Assembly (NCBI GenBank): GCA_002508545.1
Contig: DAVH01000062.1
Span: forward strand, 1-64,000
Origin: Methanomassiliicoccus sp. UBA6
Lineage (GTDB): Archaea; Thermoplasmatota; Thermoplasmata; Methanomassiliicoccales; Methanomassiliicoccaceae
Length of the DNA stretch: 64,000 bases
Reading direction: 5' to 3'
Positions 57,701-64,000 of this stretch are shown here, one piece after another. How positions within the stretch are numbered: position 1 is the first letter of the stretch; every line of letters starts with the position of its first letter. The position numbers and the translations under genes are program-made. The notes under the pieces were generated by a model, which made no database searches, had not been told where the DNA came from, and was given only the letters and a program-made list of their open reading frames with translations.

Positions 57701-59235
57701 GCATGCTGCTGTGGCATTACCGCTCCAGGCAGGAAAGCCTCATATCGTTCTCCAACCGCCGGTTCTACGGCGGCCGCCTTATCACCTTCCCTTCGGCGGC
57801 GGTCGACCGCGACGGGCTGGGCGTCTCGTTCGTCCATGTTCCCGAAGGGGTGTACGACCGAGCCCGCAGCAGGAGGAACGCCAAAGAGGCGGAGCGAGTC
57901 GCCGAGCTGGTGTTCGAGCACCTGACCCGCAGGAACGGGGAGTCGCTGGGCGTGGTGGCGTTCAGCGAGGCCCAGCAGATGGCCATCATCGAGGAGCTGG
58001 AGAAGATCACGGCCCGGAGACCCGAGCTCATCCCGATGCTCAGCGATGAGGGCGAGGAGGGCTTCTTCGTCAAGAACCTCGAGAACGTGCAGGGGGACGA
58101 GCGCGATGTGATGATCTTCTCGGTCGGCTACGGCCGCGACGCTCAAGGAAAGATGTACCAGAACTTCGGTCCGCTGAACAAGGCGGGAGGGGAGCGGAGG
58201 CTGAACGTCGCGATCACCAGGGCCAAGATGCACGTGAAGCTCGTGGCTTCCATCGGGGCCGAGGACATCGAGGGCGCCTCGAGCGCGGGAGCCCGGCTCC
58301 TGAGGGACTACCTGGCATATGCGGCCAGCGGGGGGAGCCGCGAGGCGCTGCAGGACGGGAAGGAGAGAAGGTACCAGCCGGAGGCGGACTCGCCCCTGGA
58401 GGATGAGATCTATAAGGTGCTCACCGCCGAGGGGCTCAGGCTGCAGAGGCGGGTCGGCTGCTCCGGATACCGCATCGACCTGGCGGTGGAGGACCCGGCC
58501 CGTCCGGGCTCCTTCCTGCTGGGGATCGAGTGTGACGGCGCCTCCTACCGCTCCGGCAGGACCGCCAGGGACCGCGACCGCACCCGGGAGGCCGTCCTCC
58601 GGGGGCTGAGGTGGAAGCTCCACCGCATCTGGTCTTGGGACTGGATTACCGACCGAGACAAGGAGGTGGAGAAGGTCAAGAGGGCCCTCGCCTCCGCCGG
58701 AGCGCCCGAAGATGTTAGCGCTCCCGCCGAACAGGGCGCCGCGGCCGACGGCCCGGGGAGGCTGGAGAAGGAGAGCTTCAGGCCGGCCTTGCTGGACCTC
58801 GTCCGAAGCCATGGGCCGGTGCACCAGGACGTGGCGAGGGATATGCTCGACGACCACGTGCATCGGCCCGAGGACGCCGACCGGGTGCTGTCGGAGCATC
58901 TCTATGCGCTTACCACGAACGGCACGCTGGTGGTCAGGGACGGGTTCATCTGGCCGGCCGACATGACCGCCCCTCCGGTCCGCCAGCCCGCCGGCAGGGA
59001 GCCCATGGCGCTCGAGTACGTGTCCCTGGAAGAGATCGGGGAGGCCGAGCTGTATAACATGGGCGGGAACACGGAGATCTCGAGGGACATGCTCATCGAA
59101 CGCACCGCGGCGTTCTACCGGCACGAGCGCCTGTCGGACCACGCCAGGGAGCGGCTGGAGCTCGCGCTGGACATGCTCATCGATTCCAGGCGGCTGGTGC
59201 CCCACGGCAAGGGCCTGCTGCGCAGGGCCAGATAA
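54763..59235 (+). CDS. Large SF1 helicase-nuclease (DUF4011/AAA_11-12/MTES_1575/DUF3320-type)
   Basis: The 1490-residue protein starts with a DUF4011-like domain (WRKNLVDTSLRNRLLDVKES). Walker A GPPGTGKSQTIT lies near 286-297, Walker B as FDEASQ near 917, GDNKQLPP near 942, NVQGDERD near 1108 and AITRAK near 1151: a Upf1-like SF1 helicase split by an inserted domain of about 600 residues. Near 1230-1290 a Vsr/MTES_1575-type nuclease has RIDLAVED and IECDGASYRSG. A C-terminal DUF3320-like helical domain follows. Homologues are scattered in prokaryotes and often lie in defence islands, but a specific activity is unproven. ATG at 54763 is used; a leader with GGATATAATAACC precedes it. Confidence 0.85.
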   Translation: MSILSVDPVEMRIERWRKNLVDTSLRNRLLDVKESRLGCLRLTSPSPQDIYRTLVEAKGCFDVEIGPNGSASFSRRDAGPVHPGERAKSDRSLMLMRTKAREAMREQGVNILFLTLGVLEWSGEGTQGLKVRSPLILIPVELTRSSPLDSYTLKAAGEPTGNPTLAHKLRSEMALALPPLPEGALDVAGYLDSVSRAFQRLGWEVSGTSYLGLFKFPKMCMYDELGQHRAAIAAHPVVRALAGEMLEQTAGEAAEDRESYQVLDADSSQQEAVSLALSGASFVLQGPPGTGKSQTITNIIAETISRGRTVLFVSEKLAALDVVKNRLDARGLGDYCLELHDPDASRQAVMDELSRCISVPPRSEPLTPEQEELERARAELDGYAAALHCKRDGLGISFYELLSQLTTLRSAPDLPIGFPNLERLGWRDLGPLHPLVRDMERYAPILASGTEHPWSDCLVDSWKLSSQTDIVHRLSALKMAISRLREAAEQFCGSLDLEVPGSLRGVNDLIAHLRAVILTSYPEENWLASDPTPLLKLLADSRSAYQELGDRMAWLRQKYREDVLALDLHSMQKRFDVDHQSAFKRLFSMSYRRDMGTLRSLNRGDRKLTFDVAKEELNEILQISDLVTGLHALETECGARLGKHFQGENTDWEKVHSAIAWTKDYYDQYGTPRSPGIVHLLCSGPDALVGLKTKLDELQDVAMRMESAVSAVGERFILTRLAAGRTVHEIPFDELTAWAQSHMDSISRFQEWAETSRVRREANEKGLGDLLTLATQGALPSQGLWDGVRKRYLLLWHDLLLSRDRRLRDFDHEAHERTVARFAELDRRSIDHAAARARAVLDARRAGMCDLSSPEMGSALWVLKHEVSRRKNLRPIRELFSQASEPIQALKPCLLMSPLSVSTFLDPLKVKFDLVIFDEASQVRPEDAIGSIMRARQVIVVGDNKQLPPTDFFREVNDEEEDFPDLESILDECSSSMPQRMLLWHYRSRQESLISFSNRRFYGGRLITFPSAAVDRDGLGVSFVHVPEGVYDRARSRRNAKEAERVAELVFEHLTRRNGESLGVVAFSEAQQMAIIEELEKITARRPELIPMLSDEGEEGFFVKNLENVQGDERDVMIFSVGYGRDAQGKMYQNFGPLNKAGGERRLNVAITRAKMHVKLVASIGAEDIEGASSAGARLLRDYLAYAASGGSREALQDGKERRYQPEADSPLEDEIYKVLTAEGLRLQRRVGCSGYRIDLAVEDPARPGSFLLGIECDGASYRSGRTARDRDRTREAVLRGLRWKLHRIWSWDWITDRDKEVEKVKRALASAGAPEDVSAPAEQGAAADGPGRLEKESFRPALLDLVRSHGPVHQDVARDMLDDHVHRPEDADRVLSEHLYALTTNGTLVVRDGFIWPADMTAPPVRQPAGREPMALEYVSLEEIGEAELYNMGGNTEISRDMLIERTAAFYRHERLSDHARERLELALDMLIDSRRLVPHGKGLLRRAR

Positions 59236-59327
59236 TCCTCGGAAGGCCAGGGAAGGCTTATCCGGGAAAGGAAAGTTTAATTAATACCTGCCTATTAGTG
59301 GCCTTACTCAATGTCGAGGGAGTCAGA

Positions 59328-59690
59328 ATGAAGAAGACATTAAAGACGGATCCCAACCTGGTGGCCCTCATCAGCGACCTGAAGAGGGAGTCCCGGGAGA
59401 AGGACACCGCCATCTGGCGAGACATTGCTCTGAGACTGGAGAAGCCCAGCAGGAACTGGGCCGAGGTCAACCTGAGCAAGCTGGAGAGGTACGCGAACGA
59501 GGGCGACGTCATCGTCGTCGCCGGCAAGGTACTGGGCGCCGGGATCCTCAAGAAGAAGGTCACCGTTGCCGCGTTCAAGTTCTCCGAATCCGCATCCGTT
59601 GCGATCGAGAAGGCCGGCGGGAAGAAGATGACCATCACCGAACTGGTCGCGGACAACCCGGCCGGGACCGGCATCAGGATCATGGGGTGA
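59328..59690 (+). CDS. rpl18e: 50S ribosomal protein L18e
   Basis: The 120-residue protein matches L18e: LISDLKRESREKDTAIWRDIALRLEKPSR, then VNLSKLERYANEGDVIVVAGKVLGAG and AAFKFSESASVAIEKAGG. It is the first gene of the conserved L18e-L13-S9-RpoN archaeal cluster. ATG at 59328 is used. Its TGA overlaps a GTG just before the L13 ATG. The promoter is the AT-rich stretch at about 59273-59290. Confidence 0.97.
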   Translation: MKKTLKTDPNLVALISDLKRESREKDTAIWRDIALRLEKPSRNWAEVNLSKLERYANEGDVIVVAGKVLGAGILKKKVTVAAFKFSESASVAIEKAGGKKMTITELVADNPAGTGIRIMG

Positions 59691-59695
59691 ACAAG

Positions 59696-60115
59696 ATGGC
59701 CATAGTGATCAACGCAGAGGGCCACATCCTGGGACGCCTGAGCACCAACGTCGCCAAGCGCCTCCTCAACGGAGAGGATGTGATCATTGTCAACGCCGAG
59801 AAGGCGATCATCACCGGCAACCGGGACGTCGTGTTCGACAACTACCGGGCCAAGTACAAGAGGGGCAAGCAGATCAACGGGCCTTTCTTCCCCAAGAGGG
59901 CCGATCTGATACTAAAGAGGACCGTGCGCGGCATGATCCCCTTCAAGTCCTCCCACGGCAGGGAGGTCTACAGGCACCTCAAGGTGTTCGTCGGCGTGCC
60001 GAAGGACATGGAAGCCGCCAAGATGGAAAAGGTGGAGAACGCTACGAACCTGTGGACCGACAAGTACGTCACCCTGGGCGAAGTGGCCGAGCACCTGGGA
60101 TCGAGGCTGAGGTGA
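59696..60115 (+). CDS. rpl13: 50S ribosomal protein L13
   Basis: The 139-residue protein has the L13 start VINAEGHILGRLSTNVAKRLLNGEDVIIVNAEKAIITGN and the FFPKRADLILKRTVRGMIPFKS segment. ATG at 59696 with GGTGA five bases before it is preferred to the GTG at 59687, which overlaps the L18e stop. It is the second gene of the cluster and is cotranscribed with L18e and S9. Confidence 0.97.
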   Translation: MAIVINAEGHILGRLSTNVAKRLLNGEDVIIVNAEKAIITGNRDVVFDNYRAKYKRGKQINGPFFPKRADLILKRTVRGMIPFKSSHGREVYRHLKVFVGVPKDMEAAKMEKVENATNLWTDKYVTLGEVAEHLGSRLR

Positions 60116-60120
60116 ATTAA

Positions 60121-60522
60121 ATGGCAGAGGTATCTAACACCAGCGGCAAGAGGAAGGAGGCCGTGGCCAGGTGCGTCGTCAGCGCCGGCACCGGCAAGGT
60201 CAGGATCAACAACGTCCCGATCGAGATCTTCACCCCTGAGCTCGCACGCCTCAAGATCATGGAGCCGATGGCCCTCGCCGGCGAGAAGGCTTCCAAGGTC
60301 GATGTGTCCGTCAATGTTGCGGGCGGAGGGTTCATGGGCCAGGCCGAGGCATCGCGCACCGCGATCGCCAAGGGCCTGGTCGACTTCCTCAAGGACGAGG
60401 AACTGGAAAAGTTGTTCAGGGATTACGACCGCTCGCTCCTGATCAGCGACCCCCGCAGGAAGCTTCCGAAGAAGCCCCTGGGCCGTGGCGCCAGGAAGAA
60501 GAGGCAGAAGTCCTACAGGTGA
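60121..60522 (+). CDS. rps9: 30S ribosomal protein S9
   Basis: The 133-residue protein matches S9: SGKRKEAVARCVVSAGTGKVRINN at the start, VNVAGGGFMGQAEASRTAIAKGLVDFL in the middle, and the conserved Arg/Lys-rich end reading RKKRQKSYR, whose tail reaches the ribosomal P site. GGTGAATTAA before ATG 60121 is a good RBS and overlaps the L13 stop region. Confidence 0.97.
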   Translation: MAEVSNTSGKRKEAVARCVVSAGTGKVRINNVPIEIFTPELARLKIMEPMALAGEKASKVDVSVNVAGGGFMGQAEASRTAIAKGLVDFLKDEELEKLFRDYDRSLLISDPRRKLPKKPLGRGARKKRQKSYR

Positions 60523-60528
60523 GCTGAC

Positions 60529-60720
60529 ATGATCATTCCGGTACGGTGCTTCACTTGCGGTAAGGTCATAGGGGGCGTCTACCAGACGTACCTCAAGCGG
60601 GTGCAGCTGGGGGAGGACCCCCAGCAGGTGCTCGACGACCTGGGGCTGAAGCGCTACTGCTGCCGCCGTATGATCGTCGCGCACGCCGACCTGGTGGACG
60701 AGGTCATCCCCCTCGGCTAA
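60529..60720 (+). CDS. rpoN: RNA polymerase subunit N (Rpo10/RPB10)
   Basis: The 63-residue protein is the zinc-binding Rpo10: [16 protein letters not shown] at the start and [12 protein letters not shown] with paired Cys, giving the atypical CxxCn...CC zinc site of the family. It assembles with Rpo3, Rpo11 and Rpo12 on the polymerase platform. ATG at 60529 lies a few bases after S9. The usual next genes rpoK and rps2 are not here; tRNA-Pro follows instead. Confidence 0.97.
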   Translation: MIIPVRCFTCGKVIGGVYQTYLKRVQLGEDPQQVLDDLGLKRYCCRRMIVAHADLVDEVIPLG

Positions 60721-60722
60721 AC

Positions 60723-60732
60723 CTTAATAAAC
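60723..60732 (+). promoter_or_regulatory. TATA-like box upstream of tRNA-Pro
   Basis: The sequence CTTAATAAAC is centred about 31 nt before the tRNA start at 60759. Confidence 0.4.
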
Positions 60733-60758
60733 CTCTTCGCTTTAACCCCTTTATCCAC

Positions 60759-60831
60759 GGGTCTGTGGGGTAGCTTGGTATCCTTCCAGCTTGGGGTGCT
60801 GGTGACTCCGATTCAAATTCGGACAGACCCA
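60759..60831 (+). tRNA. tRNA-Pro (GGG anticodon)
   Basis: The cloverleaf has acceptor arms GGGTCTG and CAGACCC, discriminator A, anticodon stem CCAGC/GCTGG with loop TTGGGGT (anticodon GGG, reading CCC), and T arm TCCGA TTCAAAT TCGGA. CCA at 60832-60834 follows directly. It lies 38 nt after rpoN. Confidence 0.95.
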
Positions 60832-60969
60832 CCAATTTTCCCATTATTCTGCAGTTTCGGTCATCAAATGCTAGCCCGCCTGCGTTTCAATACGCTCCCC
60901 TATTGAATCGGGGCTTGGTGAGGCCGCCACTAAAAAAGGGAAAGGGTTTGGGTTTGCGGGCCGGGACGC

Positions 60970-62244
60970 TTACTTCTTCTGCCGCCTCCCAGCAGCATTG
61001 GCTGCCCTCTTCTTCCGGCCGGTGATGAGCAGGTCCTTCTTGAACAGCCACACCGCCGCGGCCACGGTGATGGCGGCGAACAGCAGCTGGTAGGCGATGC
61101 CAGCGAACACCAGTCCGTAGTCGTCGAACATGAGGTTGTTCATGGCCATCATGGGGTGGGTGAAGGGTATGGCGAACAGGAGAGCCTGCAGGAAGACAGG
61201 CAGGGTGTTGAAGTCCTTCATCATGAGCACGAAGAAGGGCATCATGGCCATGAACATGATCGGGAGGGTGAGGCTTTGGGCGGACTTGTAGTCCCGGGCC
61301 ATCGCGCCCAGGAGCATGCATAGCGCCAGACCGCTCAGCACCGAGAGGAAGAGGGATATGCCCACCAGGACATAGTCCATGGTTCCCAGGACGAGCCCGT
61401 ACTTTGCCACGTCGATCACGGCGGACCCCTGCATCCCGGTCATGTAGTAGTTCATCCCCACCATGTAGATGAGGGCCATGAGCAGCCCGACCGCTGCCGC
61501 TCCCCCTAGCTTTCCCAGCACGATGTGGCTACGCTTGACCGGCATGGTCAGCAGGGTCTCCAGGGTCTTGTTCTCCTTCTCCAGGCCCATCGAGGATATG
61601 ACCGTGCTGCCGGACATCATTATCATCAGCATGACCACCAGGGGCACGATGAACGACTGGGACGAGAGCATCGAGGAGATGGTGGAAGGAGAGACCCCCT
61701 CGATGGACTTTTCCTTGAAGAAGGTGGTCTCGCTCCTGATGGTCGGGGAAAGGACCATCGATGCGTTTGAGGACGAGCCTTCTTCGATCATCACCCTGGA
61801 GATCTCGGTGTTGACCTGGACGATGATGGCGTCCACCACCGAGGAGGAGATGGAGTCCATGATGCCCGCCCCGGACATTATCCAGTAGACGGCGATGGTC
61901 CCGGGACGTTCGCTGCTGATGTTGTCGCCGAATTCCTCGGGGATCACCAGGAGGGCGGTCCCGCTCGCCGAGGAGACCGCTTCGAGCCCCTCGTCGATGT
62001 CCGCCCCGCTGTAGACGATCTCGGTGTGATTGCTTATGGTATCCCGGGCAAGCATTGACCAGGAGCTGTCGGTGTCCTGGACGATGAGCCCGATGCGGGG
62101 AGGCTGGGACGCTTCATCCTGCACGCCGCCGATCATCCCCCCAAGGGAGGCGAACAGCACGGCCATGATCACCACCGGGATGATCGTGGCCACGGTCAGC
62201 AGCTCCTTGATCTCCTTGATCATGATATTGGACAGCGCCTTCAT
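60970..62244 (-). CDS. ABC-2 type permease (NatB-like)
   Basis: The 424-residue protein has one N-terminal membrane helix, an extracellular domain of about 170 residues (about 45-210) and five or six C-terminal helices beginning at PLVVMLMIMMSGSTVISS. The segment GLEKENKTLETLLTMPVKRSHIVLGK is the cytoplasmic coupling helix of ABC-2/NatB permeases. It is the membrane partner of the ATPase encoded just upstream (4-base ATGA overlap). The substrate could be Na+, a lipid or a drug; the sequence does not say. Confidence 0.88.
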   Translation of the reverse strand: MKALSNIMIKEIKELLTVATIIPVVIMAVLFASLGGMIGGVQDEASQPPRIGLIVQDTDSSWSMLARDTISNHTEIVYSGADIDEGLEAVSSASGTALLVIPEEFGDNISSERPGTIAVYWIMSGAGIMDSISSSVVDAIIVQVNTEISRVMIEEGSSSNASMVLSPTIRSETTFFKEKSIEGVSPSTISSMLSSQSFIVPLVVMLMIMMSGSTVISSMGLEKENKTLETLLTMPVKRSHIVLGKLGGAAAVGLLMALIYMVGMNYYMTGMQGSAVIDVAKYGLVLGTMDYVLVGISLFLSVLSGLALCMLLGAMARDYKSAQSLTLPIMFMAMMPFFVLMMKDFNTLPVFLQALLFAIPFTHPMMAMNNLMFDDYGLVFAGIAYQLLFAAITVAAAVWLFKKDLLITGRKKRAANAAGRRQKK

Positions 62245-62957
62245 CCGACCACCTTCACGAAGACGTCCTCGATGTTGGCCGCATCGTACTTCTTCTTGAG
62301 GTCGGCCGGGGCCCCCATCTCCACCACCTTCCCACTATTGATGAGGGCCAGGCGGTCGCAGATGAGCTCTACCTCCAGCATATTGTGGGAGGAAACGATG
62401 AATGTGGTCCCCTCCCGGGCTATCTTCCTCACCATGCCCCGGATCTGCTGGGCGCTGATCACGTCCAGCCCGGAGGTGAGCTCGTCTAGGATGGCCAGGC
62501 GGGGCTTGAACATGAGGGCCCGGCCGACCAGCAGGCGCCGGGTCATGCCCTTGCTGTAGGAATCGACCTTATCATCGATGCGTTCCGCGAGGTTCGAGAT
62601 CTCGATGCCCCGGTCGACCATCCTTTGGACGTCATCGCCCTCGGCGAAGAACCGGCCGATGAACTCGAGGTACTGCCTCCCGGTCAGGTTCTTGTAGGCG
62701 CCCGCTTCCTCGGGCAGGTAGCTGATGATCTTGCGAACGGCATCGACATCATTTACCACATCGTTACCGAAGATGTTGATGCTCCCGCCGCTGATCTGAA
62801 GCAAGGTAGCCATCATCCTCATGGTGGTGGTCTTACCCGCGCCGTTGGGTCCGATGAGGCCGAATATCTCTCCCTCCTCAACGGTAAAGTTGACATCCTT
62901 CACGGCCTGGAAATCCCCGAAGCTCTTCATCAGTCCCTTGACCTCTACTGCGACCAC
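62241..62957 (-). CDS. ABC transporter ATPase (NatA-like)
   Basis: The 238-residue ATPase has Walker A GPNGAGKTT near 39-47, the signature as SYSKGMTRRL instead of LSGGQ, Walker B LAILDELTSGLD and the H-loop SSHNM. It pairs with the ABC-2 permease encoded next, whose ATG overlaps its stop. GTG at 62957 is preferred, with GGAGG nine bases upstream; a GTG at 62978 is also in frame. Confidence 0.9.
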   Translation of the reverse strand: MVAVEVKGLMKSFGDFQAVKDVNFTVEEGEIFGLIGPNGAGKTTTMRMMATLLQISGGSINIFGNDVVNDVDAVRKIISYLPEEAGAYKNLTGRQYLEFIGRFFAEGDDVQRMVDRGIEISNLAERIDDKVDSYSKGMTRRLLVGRALMFKPRLAILDELTSGLDVISAQQIRGMVRKIAREGTTFIVSSHNMLEVELICDRLALINSGKVVEMGAPADLKKKYDAANIEDVFVKVVG

Positions 62958-63107
62958 TGACTCTTCCCTCCTGATCACCTAACGGGGGAATGGGGATGTG
63001 TTGAAAAACACTTGCGGTCAGGGCGGCTATCGCCTTCATGCAGCATCGGCATCCGATGCCTGATGAGCACCGGGACGGCATGGCCTCTGCATCGTTAACG
63101 CATCGGT

Positions 63108-63914
63108 CTAGATCGACGATATGCCGTTCCGAGCATCCGCCAGGAAGCGGATGACCTCCTTCAGCACGAGGGCGGGCGCGGTGATGGCGGCGTCATGCCC
63201 CTCCCCGGGCAGGACGGATATGCGGCTGCGGGGAAGGGCCGTGCGCAGGGCCTCGGCCGCTTCTTTGTAGAATGGTAAGCTCTCTTCGCCGACCAGGAGC
63301 AGGGCCGGCACCCGCAGGCCTGCGAACCGTTCAGGCTCGAGAGCGTACTGTCTCGCACTGATGACCTCGCGGGGGATGGTGGGCGCTGCCGAGAGCCTCG
63401 CCCCCCAGCTGGAGTGGGCCCTGAGGGCGTCCAGCTCATCGGACGGCATGCGAGCGGCCTCGTACATCATCAGGAGCGCTTTCTCCGGCTCGCCGGCGCT
63501 CAGGTACTGATGGTACCGATCGAGGATGCCGGCGGGGTACGATACCTTGACCGTGGTGTAGATCGGCGGCTCATACAGCACCATCCTTCGGATGCGGGTC
63601 GCGCGGAGAGCGGCCTCCAGGGTGCAGAGGGCCCCGTATGAATGCGCGACGATGTCCACCGGCCCGGGGATGGAGTCGATCATGGCGGCCACGTCCTCGA
63701 ACTCCCTTTGCATCGAATATCGGGCGGAATCGCCGCTCCGTCCCCGGCCGCGGCGGTCCATCGCGTACACGGAGAACCGCTGCCCCAGCTCCGGAACGAT
63801 GCTGTCCCAGTAGGTGTGGTCCACCCCGGTGCCGTGGACGAGAAGGAGAGGAGGGCCTGATCCGTTTCGCTCCCACGCGATGATGGTGCCGTCCACGGAT
63901 GTCGTCTGCTCCAT
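63108..63914 (-). CDS. Alpha/beta hydrolase
   Basis: The 268-residue protein has the fold with LLLVHGTGVDHTYWDSIV (oxyanion hole), nucleophile Ser in AHSYGA (a GxSxG variant with Ala), and catalytic His in GEGHDAA, with an acidic residue after LLVGEE likely completing the triad. It is similar to soluble epoxide hydrolase/pimelyl-type esterases without a recognisable specificity. The ATG at 63914 follows AAGGGACG. It ends with TAG. A palindrome upstream (63954-63966) may be an operator for it. Confidence 0.85.
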   Translation of the reverse strand: MEQTTSVDGTIIAWERNGSGPPLLLVHGTGVDHTYWDSIVPELGQRFSVYAMDRRGRGRSGDSARYSMQREFEDVAAMIDSIPGPVDIVAHSYGALCTLEAALRATRIRRMVLYEPPIYTTVKVSYPAGILDRYHQYLSAGEPEKALLMMYEAARMPSDELDALRAHSSWGARLSAAPTIPREVISARQYALEPERFAGLRVPALLLVGEESLPFYKEAAEALRTALPRSRISVLPGEGHDAAITAPALVLKEVIRFLADARNGISSI

Positions 63915-63953
63915 GGTCGCGTCCCTTTCACAAGGATGGGAGCTCCTTCTACA

Positions 63954-63966
63954 TGACCGTTGGTCA
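63954..63966. promoter_or_regulatory. TGACC-N3-GGTCA palindrome, candidate operator
   Basis: The inverted repeat TGACC-GTT-GGTCA lies 40-52 bases upstream of the alpha/beta hydrolase start. Its form is that of TetR- or other dimeric-regulator operators. A regulator gene would be expected nearby beyond the window edge. Confidence 0.4.
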
Positions 63967-64000
63967 GAGGCCTCGTCCGCCGGCGGGCAGGGGACGAGTG

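Noticed and set aside
1..64000. CRISPR arrays, rRNA operons, insertion sequences and integrases
   Set aside because: I searched by eye for spaced direct repeats, 16S/23S signatures, transposase motifs and att-like tRNA repeats and found none.

Overview
The window is one contiguous piece of a GC-rich archaeal chromosome. Archaeal hallmarks are the 50S L18e-L13-S9-RpoN ribosomal/RNA polymerase cluster with tRNA-Pro, LSm-L37e, S3Ae, aRF1, PurP, pyruvoyl arginine decarboxylase, a GEK1-type D-aminoacyl-tRNA deacylase, TATA boxes about 26 nt before leaderless start codons, and a tRNA-Met with an intron at position 37/38. HdrB and HdrC plus a hydrogenase maturation protease point to a methanogen or close relative. 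Together with bacterial-type genes and high GC this suggests Thermoplasmatota, perhaps a Methanomassiliicoccales-like lineage; that is inference. UAG ends about one fifth of the genes, including purF, L37e, trpS and adk, so the pyrrolysine code seems not to constrain UAG here.

Layout. 1-3.4 kb: end of a methyltransferase, a decayed ICMT-like gene, a large secreted beta-rich protein, a cupin and at least two more gene remnants. 3.4-13.7 kb: a phospholipase C-like protein, tRNA-Ala, an Fe-S protein, the LSm-L37e-purF operon, a YkgJ protein-pyrC-AMMECR1 operon, a CBS protein, an ArsA/Get3 ATPase with a small partner, intron-bearing tRNA-Met and S3Ae. 13.9-18.5 kb: a histone H1-like Lys/Ala/Pro protein, hdrCB, a ModE/LysR-like regulator, a hydrogenase maturation protease and an M16 peptidase. 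18.7-30.7 kb: a Ras-like GTPase beside a V4R-DUF835 protein, PdaD, a zinc ribbon/winged-helix protein, membrane proteases, a Zn-ribbon/PUA/PAPS reductase/ferredoxin fusion, an FAD oxidase, a 38-residue basic protein, a glycosyltransferase and tandem acetyltransferases.

30.8-49 kb: adk, tRNA-Gln, two PhoU/RCK_C regulators divergent from an MgtE-type transporter, purP, lplA, argS-aRF1, pyrH, an AhpD-like protein, dtdA, a PAS-PAS-GAF sensor, pheS and trpS. 49-54.6 kb: an orphan archaellin-like protein, a receiver lacking its phospho-acceptor Asp, and then a compact ubiquitin-like conjugation locus consisting of an E1-like ThiF protein, a ubiquitin-like modifier ending in Gly-Gly plus six residues, a canonical E2 with HPN and catalytic Cys, and an Rpn11-like JAMM protease. 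It is followed by an HPI-like SIS protein and an endonuclease IV-like TIM barrel. 54.7-64 kb: a 1490-residue SF1 helicase-nuclease, the ribosomal protein cluster, an ABC-2 exporter and an alpha/beta hydrolase.

The ubiquitin-like locus is the most striking content. Ubl, E2 and JAMM genes overlap and are probably translationally coupled; the E1 lies just upstream on the same strand behind its own T-rich terminator. Everything needed to mature, activate, transfer and remove a modifier is present except a recognisable E3.
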